A stretch of 64,000 nt of DNA from Bagarius yarrelli (GCA_005784505.1 VCAZ01000252.1:159072-223071), one strand, 5' to 3'. Positions 1-10,450 are shown, counted from the first letter of the stretch. Notes: generated by a model from the sequence alone, not told the origin. A program made the numbers and translations.

Positions 1-799
1 TTGTCTTAAAGAAAATTGTTGAATATTGTAAAAATGTATTGCACAAAGTGATCTGTTATAATTTGTAATGTGGATTTTGACCATTATAATTCCTGGTTTT
101 GAGATCATCTTAGGTCAACCTACAGTTTAAAAATATACAACATTACACCCAATTTTTAGAATCTATTCATAGTTGAAATTAGTACCGATATAGTAGCTGA
201 TATATTAATCAAAATATTTTACAAAAAAAAAAAACCCTTCACTAGCTTATTAGATAAACTATTTCCTCTTCATCCTATAAATAGCTGAAACGGAAATCTG
301 CCTGGTTACATTTATAGTAAATGGCTGGTTGATACTCAAAGTAAATAAGCCCAATGTATAATTAACTTCAACTGAGAGGATCACATGATCTCCTCTCCGG
401 AAATATGGTCTATGACAGATCCGTTCTTCTCAAACACATCGGGTAACATCTACTCCAGTACGCTTAGCAATATCAGACTTGCAGTAGAGTTCCAAGCTGG
501 CTTGTCACAAGTTAATTATCTCAGAGAGACCAGTCCATTGTCCATCTTTGAAGGTCATGGATGTCCCTATTAGTAAGTTCTTTGCCATGTCACATCGTAG
601 GAACATAAAAACAAACTCAAATGCAACTTCAAGTTTAATTACTTTAACAATGGTGGGTTTATTTTTGTATCACTATAATAAACAAATAGTGGACTCCTGA
701 CTAGTCATCATAGACCAAGCAGGGAACCACAATCCCAACACTGGATCCCACATTATAAACATGGATCAAAATGACAAAACTAACTAAGGGGATACTCAC
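1..799. other. Partial scn4a intron at left edge
   Basis: AT-rich intron downstream (in gene orientation) of the 357-nt exon. No Nav exon is seen. A minus-strand segment near 380-480 reads like a short decayed coding fragment with in-frame stops (DVFEKNGSVIDHISGEE), which I cannot identify. Confidence 0.6.
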
Positions 800-1156
800 C
801 ACCAGGTTTCCAATCACCATGACCATCATGAAGACGATAATGCACATGGACTGGCCTGCCACCTCCATGCAGTCCCACATGGTTTCAATCCACTCACCGC
901 ACAGGATCCGAAACACAATTAGGAATGAGTGGAAAAAGTCGGTCATATGCCAACGTGGCAGTTCACAGCTCTCAGAGATTTTACAAACACAGTCCTTGTA
1001 GCTCTTCCCAAACAGCTGCATGCCCACCACAGCAAAGATGAAGACGATGATGCCCAGGACGAGGGTCAGGTTCCCCAAAGCACCCACTGAGTTACCAATG
1101 ATCTTAATCAGCATGTTCAGGGTGGGCCACGACTTTGCCAATTTGAAGACACGCAT
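800..1156 (-). CDS. scn4a: scn4a exon 13 (domain II S4 end, S5, pore, S6)
   Basis: 357 nt, 119 codons. Encodes MRVFKLAKSWPTLNMLIKII (S4 end and S4-S5 linker), S5, the pore loop FRILCGEWIETMWDCMEVAG with DEKA Glu704, and the start of S6 to MVMVIGNLV. The next family exon (VLNLFLALLL) is not found down to position 1, so it lies outside the window. Donor GTGAGT at 799-794. Confidence 0.95.
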
Positions 1157-4144
1157 CTGTATTGAATATTAATCACAACGAGGTTATATAATAATTAGCT
1201 TTAAAGTAAGAATGAAAGACCATTTTATAAGCTGACGAACAGTGATCATAAACGTTTTTCATTGAACTTATGAATCTTGTCCTTGCAACACACACTCCAC
1301 CCCAATACCAGTCTTTCTTATAGATCCTATTCCTGCATTATCCATCTTTACAAGTGTTGGTCTCTTATGTAAGACCTTCTTTCTGCATTATTTTCCTGAG
1401 TGTTTTTCTTGTAGATCTTGTCCCTCTCTGCCTCAGACATTACAGCTTGGCCATGTTTACACGTCCACAGGTATTTTTTACACTGAGTTTTTCTTCCCTT
1501 GTTTAAAAAAATTCTCATCCACACAAACATGGTTTCTCTGTCCACATGAAAACACTGCATGACACGCTGTTTCGCCAACATGCCATGCCAACAGGTGACG
1601 ATATAATTCTAACAGTGAAGTCATGTTGGCCAATCAAAAGCCAGCGTGGATAGCAGGGACAAGCCAAAAACTTCAGTTTTTGCTGGCTACAGACAACACT
1701 AGAAAATAAACCAGTGTTCGTGTGGACAGGGACCGAGATTGTCTTAAGCTTTGACCCAGACTCATGATCAGAAGCACACAAGCACTAAGTACACATTCCA
1801 ACACACTGGTAGGCCACTTATGGCGAGCTGATCTAAATTCAGCTCTTAAACATTAATGTTGTTTGTTCTTATTGCTTCACGCATAAACGTAATAAAAGTG
1901 CAAAGCGCAAAAACTTTCCAATTTCTTTTCAAAAATGGCAACATCACACTATATAAATCTTCCCAGTTTTTTGTTTTTTTGTTGTTTGATAAATTAAAAT
2001 AGCCAATTAATATGAAATACATTTAGGAAAAAGACTTATGACTTCTCTTATCCTATAAACTCTGAGAAGAATCAGTTAGTGTGAGGCCAGCTATTTACCA
2101 AAACAAAGGTGTGAAGTCCTCCAATAGGTTTGCTGTGCCCCAATCTCTCATGTCCAACTAAAGCGTCCGCCGATTGTAGGTCAAATTCTTCATTCTTGAT
2201 CCCATGCTTTAATTTTACATGAAATAGAAGGACTAGTGTAATGAGTGGGTAATCTTAGATGTTTGGATTCGAGAAGCTATAAAGCTTCTATCATCTTTAA
2301 CTTTATTATTTTGTATGTGAGCAAAGCAAACACCTAGTCAGGCCTCTGCATTAAGACAATCCATAAACAAACTCATAGAAAAATAAACTTTCTGCAGTTC
2401 CCCAATCCAGTTTACGTCCAGCAGATACTTACAAGTCGGAAGGAGCGGAGCACAGAAAGCCCTTCTACGTTAGCCAAGCCGAGTTCCACAAGACTCATGG
2501 TCACGATGATGCTGTCGAATATATTCCAGCCAACCTGGAAGTAGTAGTATGGGTCCATTGCTATGAGTTTGAGGACCATCTCCGCAGTGAAGATGCCAGT
2601 GAACACCTAGAAACAAGTGCTTACAGCTTAGTGGTTTGATTTGAGAGCAATTTAGAAGATGCAAGTAAAATAAACCAGTAAACTATCAGTCAGGAATGTA
2701 TTCAGTGCCTCACCAAATTCCCAACAGACAGGACGGATTCAAACTCAGAAGTCATTGGATAATGCTCCATGGCCATAAACACGGTGTTTAGTACAATGCA
2801 GATAGTGATACCCAAGTCCACAAAGGGATCCATCACAATGAGATGCATCAATTTTTTAAATCTGATCCATGGTGCACAGCAATCCCACTTCAGGAAAATG
2901 TCAGCAAACTTGTACCAGCAGGGTGGGCATGGTCTTTCCAACTCCTCCAATTCTAAATAAAATAAAAAAACCACACAAAAAACTTTAATTGGACATTATT
3001 AACATTAAAACTAACAATTAACATTATCTTTACCCTACAAATACACTGTATGGTCAAAAAGTATTGGGACATTTGACTATCATATCCATGTGTGATTTTG
3101 AGCCTCCATTTCCAGATGTAGTTTCACTCCTGCTCCTATAATAACCTCCAGACTTCTGGGCAGACTTTTCCACTAGATTGGGTCATGTGACTGTGTGGAT
3201 TTGATTATTTAGCTACAGTAGTATTAGTGAGATCAGACACTAATGTTGAGGTGAGGAGGTCTGGGGTTCAGTGGGGGTTCTAGTTCATCCCAGTGGGGTT
3301 GAGTCAGAACCAGGACTATGTACAGGACATGAGATTTTTTTTCCAATCCAAAACATTCGGAACACAGCATCTTCATTAGCATCTGGGCTAATGAAGACAG
3401 GGACATTGTCATGCTGGAACAGGGTTTGAGTCTCTTAGTTCCAGTGAAGGTAAAATGTATTATGTAAGTGTGCTGGTGAGATGTCCACACTTTTTAGCCC
3501 TATAGTATAATGTTGTTGTTCATTATTTTGTCAAATCTGTTGAATAAGTTATAATAATGTCTCAGGAATAAATTAAAGAATTTACCCTCTAGCGTATGAC
3601 TCGCAGCACTCACAGCACTGGCTTTCCTGTCCTGCATCTTTGGTACTTCTATTAAGTCCACGCTTCCTTTGGATCCATTTAATTTCGACACCTCAACAGA
3701 CTGTCAACACGGCAGAGAGGAAATTAAATTAGGGTCTGATTGGACTGTGATGTTTTGACAGGATCAGAAACTATAAAGAATGATCAGCTTCAGCTTCTTT
3801 AAAATAATGACATGGTAATTGATCAGTTAAACATCTGTGGATAAAAGGATAGAATTTAAACACAAACAATGATTTCATTTTCTTTATATATAAAATGAAG
3901 TCACTATATACATTTTCCACTTAATAAAAAAAACTCGGAGTCTAACGGGTTAAGATCATTGGCGTGGGATTATTGGATCATTGCAGTGGGAACATATTTT
4001 ATCAGCGGGCTGGGTTTGATGCTGAGGGGTGGGGTTTGATGTTGAGGGGCGGTGCCATGGTAGGGGATTTTCAACATTTCGCATTTCTTAGCTGTCGCCA
4101 GGGGGTGCTAGTTCCCACAGCTATGTTTAAGATGGATTGATTGG

Positions 4145-4175
<31 letters not shown>

Positions 4176-5515
4176 ATACCTCTCCATGATTCTCATCACA
4201 CTCTTCTTTCTTCCTGCTCGAGAGCGAGCTCATGCTTCCTTTCGCCATCAATTTTCTTTGCTGGTTGAAGAAATAGTATTTTTATTATTACATTTACAGC
4301 ATTTGGCAGACGTTCTTATCCAGAGCGACTTACATTTATCTCTTTTATACAACTGAGCAATTGGGGTTAAGGGCCCTGCTCAGGGGACCACAGTGGTGAC
4401 TTGGTGGTGCTGGGACTCGAGCCTCCTCCCTTCTGGTAGCAGTCCAACACCTCAACCGCTAAGCCACCACTTATCCCCCAACCACTAAGCCACCACTTAT
4501 TAATATTTTTATTATTAAAGTATTTCATTGTAGACTTTTTAGACACTTAATTAACTTAACGCAGATGTTCAGACATGAGTTAACTTTCAACTTTTTTATC
4601 AATATTTGTGTCACAAATAATTTTGGGCAAATTTGATGGTGCCTCTAAAAATTAAGTTCTTAAACAACGAACTGAAAAAACATTTTCTTAGTTGTGAAGA
4701 ACGTTGAAAACTCTTTTAAGTTTTATGACAGCCCTGATTTCTTCTACTGGAGAAGGAATGAAATGTATGACATAGTGAGCTCGCTCGCTTGCCTCGGATT
4801 GCTTTTTGATCTGCTCCATGATCATGGCGTACTCCTCCTCTTTCTCTTTAGCTTCAGCTATAGTGGCTTCATTCTGCTCCGCATACGCCATCGCCACCAC
4901 GGCTAGGATCAGATTGATCAGGTAAAACGAGCCTAAGAAGATGATGACCACGAAGAAGATCATGTAGGTCTTCCCTGCTGACCGGAGTGTCTAAAATGAC
5001 ACCAGACGACAACAGTTTGCTAAAATATTTAAATTTAGAGAATGTTAAAAAAATAGATATATATTTTTTTTCAGCTGTTTGCTAGGCACCCCTATGTGTT
5101 TTATAACCCATATTTTTTTACATTGTGTTTCTTGCTTATATTTTTTGATTTATTTTTAGAAGTAATTTTTTTTATTTTTGTACATAATTTGTACAAAACA
5201 ATTTGTACATATTTCAGATGTTTTTAATTCATAAATTTGTTAAATTTTAAACAGAATAATTTTATTTATATTATCATAATTATGGCATCACCTGGTGAAA
5301 GGCCTGTTCACCTGTGTATGTTTATTCATGTATCTGTATATTTACTCACAGAATCATATGTAAAATACATTTTTTATTCATTCTTAAGTGTAACTCTGTC
5401 CGTCCGTTCTCTGCAGTAAGCTTTTAAAAACGAATAAATCAAAATTCAGTACTTACTTAACCGCTGCACAGCTCCATACGTGAAGCATGACAAAGCCACG
5501 AAAGAATAACAGAAT

Positions 5516-5552
<37 letters not shown>

Positions 5553-6940
5553 TTGTAAACAAGATTCGTAAGAATTGTGACTGTACAAACCAGCTGAAAC
5601 AAGTTTTCCCAAAAGTCTTGTGTCATGAGGCGAAAGAGGGAGAGGAAAGCCCAGCCGAAGTTGTCGTAGCTGGTGTAGCCGTAATTCGGATTTCTCCCTG
5701 CTTTCATACACACGTATCCCTCGGGACACATCCTATCAACATCACAGTGACATCAGAGATAGACACAGAGACCATCGTTAATAGAGGTGGAAAAACAAGA
5801 ATTAAGTAAATACACAAATTGGTCAATCAATTAACTAATAAATGAATCAATTCACTAATAAATAAATAAAACATTGCACATTCTGGGTATTAAAATCCAC
5901 TGTAAAAACTGTTTTCTGTTCTTTTAGTACATTTTTGATTCTGTTTTACTTTTTTACTAGTTTATATTTTTCAGATAGCACAGATGTTTATAAAATCCCT
6001 AATTTTCCCTCCGAAAACCTTCTGGTAGGTGTTGCAGTCTGGGAAAACTTCATCTTTTATCATTTAACATAGAAGTAAACAATTGGTTAAAAATTAAATA
6101 ATAAACAATTATTTGTGTTGTTTATTGAGTCTTTCGTCCTCAGCTGATGCTTCAGTTCAAACAAAAATTGAATCTGCTTCAAAACTAAAATTTGGACATT
6201 CCAAAATTCATCTAATTTTAATAAATGTTACTTTTAGTTAAATAAAAGCCTGATTGGTCCCGACTGTGTGTTTATTTCCTTTCTTTGAGTCCAGCAGCCA
6301 TGACCAAGATAAAACTGTCTAACCTACCCAGAATCCGAACTGTTTCCACAGAGAAGTGGATCCATGTTTCCGGGGTAGTAGTAATAATTTTCTGCAAAAA
6401 ACAAGATGGTCTCACTCAACAAGACAAAAAGACTCCTGCTAAACCTGCCAGATTAATATTAAGTTTTTCAACACCAACAAACGCTGAGGAGCAGATGGGT
6501 AATCCGGTTACCGGGATTGTTGATGAATTTTTCGAAGTCGAAGGTGCTGTTTGTATCTGTGGTGTCGTTGAAGATCATAGGAGACATAAGGACGCACTTG
6601 TTGCGCAAAATTCCCATAAACAGCTGCAGGCCAATGAGGGCGAAGACCGCGAGACAGAAGACGGTCAGGATCATGACGTCTCCCAGCTTCTTCACAGACT
6701 GAATCAAAGCACCTACAATGGTTTTCAGACCTGCAGGACATACACATACACACACACACACACAAACAGACACACACACCAACACATACAAGCGTTCTGA
6801 CCATCATGTAGCTGATAGTAAATTTTACATATTACTATTGTGTGGAATTGGACCTAATCTAATTAAATTTAATCTGATCAAACTCTCTAAACTCTGTTTG
6901 CCTCTCATGCTCTCTCTCACCCACTCTCTTCCTGTCTTTT

Positions 6941-6979
<39 letters not shown>

Positions 6980-8185
6980 CTTTATAAAATGCTGCAATCT
7001 GGGAAAACCAGATTCATTTTTCAAAATTTCAAAAAATGTGAATGTCCAATTCCAATTTTTTGTCTTTCATTACGTTGTTATGTTATAACAGCCTGTCTAG
7101 TCTATCATCTTTGAAAATGGCTTTTTAAAATACACTTGTTCCGCTCGGTTCTTAAAGAAAATGTTAGCTGGTTTCTTCATGGTAACATTAACTGGTTTCA
7201 TCAGGGTAGCCTTAGCTGTTTTCGTCATTGTGACGTTAGCTTGTTTCTTCGGGGTAATGTTAGCTCGTCTCTTCATGGTAATGATAGCTAGTTTCTTCAG
7301 GGTAACGTTAGCTTGTTTCTTAGCACTCGATCTCTTTCTGACTGTCTCTATTATACTTTCTTTCTTTTACTTTTTTGCTTATTTCGCTCTAACTCCCACT
7401 CTCTTCCTGTCTTTTTCTCTCTTACTCATAATTTAAAACGCACCAGGAATTACAGTGATTGTTTTCAGGGCTCGAAGCACACGGAAGGTTCTTAAAGCTG
7501 AGACGTTTCCCAAGTCCACGAACTCGGTGATGTACCTGCAGACACAAAGCATCGAGATTCACACCAGAAACACAGATACACTCTGTAATCTGTAACATCT
7601 CAATAGTGACTGACTGACTGACTGACTGACTGACTGGTCTTGTAAACTTGGGAGACAGACAGGCAGAAGAAAGAAAGAAAGAAAGAAAGAGGTACCGTGG
7701 TGTGTGTCAGGTGTGTGTGTGTGCGTGTTTAGAGCAGAGCTGCTGATTGGTCTTCATGATTGATCATCACATCAACCTTTTGTTATAGTATCAATAACTG
7801 AAGTTTAAGCTTAAACATTTGTACTCACGCCATGCTGATCACCATGAAATCCAGCCAGTTCCATGGATCTCGAAGGAATGTGAAGTGTCCGATACAGAAC
7901 CCTCTGGACAGGACCTTAATCAGAGCCTCGAAGGTGTAGATCCCTGTAAACACATACCTAACACACACACACACACACATACTGAGCATGTGAGAGAACA
8001 CGGTGATGTATGAGGAGATGGTTGAGATATATAATAGAGCTGTGAGATCATCATACACACAGCTTGTTCTGACTCACTCCATAATTTTGCTCCACTCGGG
8101 CGGGTCACTCATCGTCATGAACACACAGTTGGACAGGATTGTGACCATGATAAACATGCTGAACAATTTACTGTGCAGTCAAGGA

Positions 8186-8222
<37 letters not shown>

Positions 8223-9823
8223 GTTGTGCTCTATAGTCTTTATCCTTTCTGATTAGTAAGTAGTGATAAAAATTGTGAACAAATTGGTGATTTAACAGTA
8301 GACACATCTATTTTTTTATGATAATCTCTCTATTAGTTATTAGGCCCAGAGGAAGCCCCGCCCACTTTCTCCAGAAACACCCCCTATTCGCTCAATCCTC
8401 TCGCCACCTCGCAGAATGTTTTATTTAATTAATCTTAAATAATTAGTGTAGAGTATGTTTAACCTAGCTAACGCTGGCAACCTAAACAGTTACAATCCAT
8501 TCTGGATGCTAAAAAGGGTCAAATAGTCAATAAAATATGGTAGATATTTTTAACACATAATTTCTTGGTACTAAAACAAATTTGAATCTATTCAAGAAAG
8601 AGAAGCCTGAGCAGCTTCACCAATTAACCATCATCCCACAAACAAACCTTTATCAATGATCCAATCAAGTTTAGACATTTATGTGTATTCAAAGGATATG
8701 AGTGTATGAGTATTCGGATGGCGACTCTGCGGATGATGCTGAAGGGAGAGAGGATGTAACAGGCTGGATCCACGTTGAACCTGTTGATTGTATTGCCTTT
8801 GCTGATCACGATGAAAGTCTGCAAAACACATTAACTGAATAAAACAACCATAACTGTTTCTGTGTTCTCGCTGTTCCTGCTGTTGACTGATTTTATATTA
8901 AGATAATTAAGCCTGCTACAAAACTCTTTTTTCTGGAAAACTGTCTTCTGACTGCCATTGGATGGATGGATGGATGGATGGATGGATGGATGGATGGATG
9001 GATGGAAGGATGGATGGATGGATAATTAAATAGAGATGGATAATTGAATAGAGATGGATGGATGGATGGATGGATGGATGGATGGATGGATAATTTATGG
9101 ATGGATGGATATGATGATGGATGGAATGGATAATTGAAAGAGAGAAATGATGGATGGATGGATGGATGGATGGATGGATGGAATGGATGGATGGATGGAT
9201 AATTTGGATGGAGGATGGATAATGGAATTCAATAGAGATGGATAATTGAATAGAGATTGATAGATGGATGGATGGATGGATGGATGGATGGATGGATGGA
9301 TGGATGGATGGATGGATAAAAGGATAAATAAATGGATGGATGGATGGATGGATGGATAATTGAATAGAGATGGATGGATGGATGGATGGATGGATGAATA
9401 AATGAATAGATAGATGGATGTATAGCAAACATGAAAGCAAACAAAAATACTTGAGTTTATAAATATTCAGCTTCCTTTATTATGTCTTAACTTCCCTTAA
9501 CACACGTCAGTGCTGCTGCATTAGGAACATGCGGTGACCAGGCAGGAGGTGGGACTGACTTTTTTGGATTTGTAGTAAGGATCGATCTCCTCCAGAGGGA
9601 TGTTCAGGAGCTCAGGTGGACAATCTCCATAGATAAACGGTAAGGATTTTCCAACCTCTAGGTCTTTAGAGGGTTTGGGCAACTCCTCCTCAGGGATCTC
9701 GATGTTCTGGGCTTTTCTCTTTGCCACTTCAGCATCTTCCTCGGCTTTGAGTCGCTCGCACTCAGCCAGTATCTCCGGCGTGAAGCGGCGTAACACATCG
9801 GTGCCTGGGAGCAAACGCGCCAT
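800..9823 (-). CDS. scn4a: Skeletal-muscle voltage-gated sodium channel alpha subunit (Nav1.4 type), 5' half, 13 exons
   Basis: Pore-forming alpha subunit of a plasma-membrane Na+ channel that fires muscle action potentials. Thirteen minus-strand coding exons join in one frame (2205 nt, 735 codons): 9823-9560, 8818-8700, 8170-8078, 7957-7829, 7535-7444, 6730-6512, 6391-6328, 5732-5591, 4990-4793, 3700-3586, 2952-2714, 2606-2433, 1156-800. Exon sizes of 119, 129, 92, 64, 142, 198, 239, 174 and 357 nt match what I recall of vertebrate Nav genes. Seen: cytoplasmic N-terminus (1-127), domain I (about 128-410) with an S4 Arg/Lys ladder, selectivity Asp366 in MTQDFWENL, a very short I-II linker, domain II with selectivity Glu704 in CGEWIETMW. 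Domains III-IV are beyond the left edge. The short I-II linker and N-terminus fit Nav1.4 rather than brain or cardiac Nav. The scn4aa/scn4ab assignment is unresolved. Confidence 0.93.
2433..2606 (-). CDS. scn4a: scn4a exon 12 (domain II S2-S4 start)
   Basis: 174 nt. Encodes VFTGIFTAEMVLKLIAMDPY (S2), WNIFDSIIVTMSLVELGLAN (S3) and the start of S4, LSVLRSFRL. Acceptor TTTCTAG, donor GTAAGT. Confidence 0.95.
2714..2952 (-). CDS. scn4a: scn4a exon 11 (domain II S1)
   Basis: 239 nt. Encodes CPPCWYKFADIFLKWDCCAP, then S1 MDPFVDLGITICIVLNTVFM and AMEHYPMTSEF. Acceptor TTATTTAG, donor GTGAGG. Ends in phase 0 at GNL. Confidence 0.95.
3043..3511. mobile_element. Non-autonomous DNA transposon remnant in scn4a intron
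   Basis: Begins TACACTGTATGGTCAAAAAG and ends with an inverted relative near 3490-3511 (CTTTTTAGCCCTATAGTA), so it has imperfect terminal inverted repeats. The interior (LTR-free, non-coding) matches a second copy at 23815-24180. The termini are typical of a family widespread in teleosts. I do not assign a superfamily. Confidence 0.65.
3586..3700 (-). CDS. scn4a: scn4a exon 10 (I-II linker)
   Basis: 115 nt, polar linker with VEVSKLNGSKGSVDLIEVPK and SAASHTLE. Acceptor GTTGACAG, donor GTAAAT. This single small exon supplies most of the I-II linker. Brain and cardiac Nav channels have a linker several times longer, so the size supports Nav1.4. Confidence 0.88.
4289..4499 (-). mobile_element. 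tRNA-derived SINE with L2-like tail
   Basis: Read on the minus strand it has a tRNA-like box A (TGGCTTAGCGGTT) and box B (GGCTCGAGTCCC). A tail follows that ends AACGTCTGCCAAATGCTGTA, the shape of fish L2-mobilised SINE tails. About 26 bp of the head is duplicated at 4473-4499. Confidence 0.75.
4793..4990 (-). CDS. scn4a: scn4a exon 9 (domain I S6)
   Basis: 198 nt, 66 codons. TLRSAGKTYMIFF starts S6, followed by FLGSFYLINLILAVVAMAY and a charged EKEEEYAMIMEQIKKQSE linker start. The acceptor is TTTTAG. The donor that keeps frame and family length is GAG|GCAAGC, a GC-type donor. Confidence 0.92.
5519..5550. repeat. (GT)n microsatellite
   Basis: Pure GT dinucleotide run in scn4a intron 8, about 40 nt past the exon 8 donor. 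Confidence 0.95.
5591..5732 (-). CDS. scn4a: scn4a exon 8 (domain I pore loop)
   Basis: 142 nt. Encodes MCPEGYVCMKAGRNPNYGY and the P-loop FRLMTQDFWENLFQL. Asp366 is the domain I member of the DEKA selectivity ring, and the next residue is the aromatic Phe367. Acceptor TTGATAG, donor GTTTGT. Confidence 0.95.
6328..6391 (-). CDS. scn4a: scn4a exon 7 (domain I turret)
   Basis: 64 nt, a length conserved in Nav genes. Encodes ENYYYYPGNMDPLLCGNSS, the Cys-containing extracellular loop before the pore. Acceptor TTTTTTGCAG, donor GTAGGT. The phases join the 219-nt and 142-nt exons exactly. Confidence 0.93.
6512..6730 (-). CDS. scn4a: scn4a exon 6 (domain I S4-S5 linker, S5, pore turret)
   Basis: 219 nt. 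Encodes LKTIVGALIQSVKKLGDVM (S4-S5 linker), S5 (ILTVFCLAVFALIGLQLFMG) and an extracellular turret with N-glycosylation sequons NDT and NST. Acceptor TCCTGCAG follows a (TG)n tract. Donor GTAACC at 6511. Confidence 0.94.
6940..6979. repeat. (TCTA)n microsatellite
   Basis: Ten TCTA units in scn4a intron 5. Confidence 0.95.
7161..7321. repeat. 27-bp minisatellite in scn4a intron 5
   Basis: About six diverged copies of a 27-bp unit resembling GTTAGCTTGTTTCTTCAGGG plus 7 nt. Because 27 is divisible by 3, one frame stays open and reads a hydrophobic 9-residue repeat. This is a by-product rather than evidence for a gene. Confidence 0.85.
7444..7535 (-). CDS. scn4a: scn4a exon 5 (domain I S4 voltage sensor)
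   Basis: 92 nt encoding YITEFVDLGNVSALRTF then RVLRALKTITVIPG. The Arg/Lys at every third position are the S4 gating charges. Acceptor TCTGCAG, donor GTGCGT. Confidence 0.95.
7829..7957 (-). CDS. scn4a: scn4a exon 4 (domain I S2-S3)
   Basis: 129 nt encoding YVFTGIYTFEALIKVLSRGF through LRDPWNWLDFMVISMA, which is S2 to S3. The acceptor is TTAG|G preceded directly by a (TG)n tract with almost no pyrimidine run. Donor GTGAGT. Confidence 0.94.
8078..8170 (-). CDS. scn4a: scn4a exon 3 (domain I S1)
   Basis: 93 nt with S1: LFSMFIMVTILSNCVFMTMS then DPPEWSK. The family exon is 90 nt as I recall it; the extra codon is a Lys just before LFSM, produced by the AG acceptor at 8172-8171. Donor GTGAGT. 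Confidence 0.88.
8171..8699 (-). other. U12-type (minor spliceosome) intron 2 of scn4a
   Basis: The intron begins ATATCCTT (8699-8692), a perfect U12 donor, and carries a U12 branch-site match TCCTTGAC at 8185-8178. Intron 2 of SCN4A is a known AT-AC intron in mammals. Here only an AG end (8172-8171) keeps the frame, so the termini read AT-AG. The branch A to splice-site distance of about 8 nt is short for this class. Confidence 0.85.
8700..8818 (-). CDS. scn4a: scn4a exon 2 (pre-S1)
   Basis: 119 nt, residues 89-128, from TFIVISKGNTINRF to IRRVAIRILIHS, the conserved segment before domain I S1. The acceptor is TTTTGCAG. The exon is followed by ATATCCTTT (8699-8691), the U12-type 5' splice site, rather than by GT. 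Confidence 0.94.
8958..9422. repeat. Compound (GGAT)n tetranucleotide array in scn4a intron 1
   Basis: Nearly 460 bp of GGAT units interrupted by short AATTGAATAGAGAT blocks. It fills most of the intron between exons 1 and 2. The long 'IHPS' reading frames across it are repeat artefacts. Confidence 0.97.
9560..9823 (-). CDS. scn4a: scn4a coding exon 1 (start codon, N-terminus)
   Basis: Encodes residues 1-88, starting MARLLPGTDVLRRFTPE and ending in the family motif IYGD...DPYYKSKK. The ATG at 9823-9821 is chosen because the Nav1.4 N-terminus begins MAR; an upstream in-frame Met lies in the leader. The exon probably extends into 5'UTR to the acceptor AG at 9880-9879. Donor GTCAGT is at 9559-9554. 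Phase 0. Confidence 0.93.
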
Positions 9824-10291
9824 CTTCGCATTCTGCTCGACGAGAGGCGAATATAGGTTGGGGCCTCTCAGCAACACCCTGCCAAGAGAGTGGAGAGAGA
9901 TAGGGTGAGCGAGTGATGGAGAGATAGAGCAAAAAGAAGAGGAAAGGTGAGGACAAAATGCTTATTAAATACATGCAACAGAAAAAGTCAATGTATATTT
10001 GTTGCTATAGTGATTAAGAAGCTGTTTATAGGAAATGTCCCCAGCACTAGTTCTCCAAAACAGTGCAAAAAACTGCACAGTTTTCAGTTGCAGAAGTTAA
10101 AAACATGGACCTACTGTAATTTTATTAGAACTATTAACTTCGGTTCTATTGTGGCAATCAACTGTTCAATAATCAGCTACCAATCAACAATCAACAAGCT
10201 ACAGTCAATCAACAATGAACACATCATCAACCAATGATGACAAATTCCCAACCACGTTTCTGCCACATCACACACTTTCTTTCTTACTTAC

Positions 10292-10450
10292 ATTTTTCGC
10301 AGCCATAATCTCAGTTTTTCTGCTCTCTTCGGCTGAGCGGCGAGATTCCTACACCACACCTCCAACAGTGAAATCTCTCTCTTTCTAGGCATCCTGGCTG
10401 CTTAGCTGTAGTGAAACACTCTGCACTGGTCCGGAGGGTCAAAGTTAACT
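10292..10450 (-). other. scn4a: Candidate 5' untranslated exon of scn4a
   Basis: On the minus strand this GC-balanced stretch ends in a strong donor, AAAAAT|GTAAGTAAG (GT at 10291-10290). It lies about 400 bp upstream of the acceptor of the start-codon exon. It holds a short upstream ATG reading frame. The start at 10450 is arbitrary. Transcript data are lacking, so this is an inference from the splice site and position. Confidence 0.3.

Noticed and set aside
385..573. Possible coding fragment near the left edge
   Set aside because: The minus-strand text has stops and no recognisable family; it is not the next Nav exon.
1348..1781. Two overlapping minus-strand frames in scn4a intron 12
   Set aside because: No homology recognised and no fitting splice phase.
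7161..7436. Hydrophobic 91-codon frame that looks like membrane segments
   Set aside because: A 27-bp repeat keeps the frame open by chance; it lies in scn4a intron 5.
8916..9444. Long minus-strand frames with IHPS repeats
   Set aside because: They translate a (GGAT)n array in scn4a intron 1 and have no protein character.
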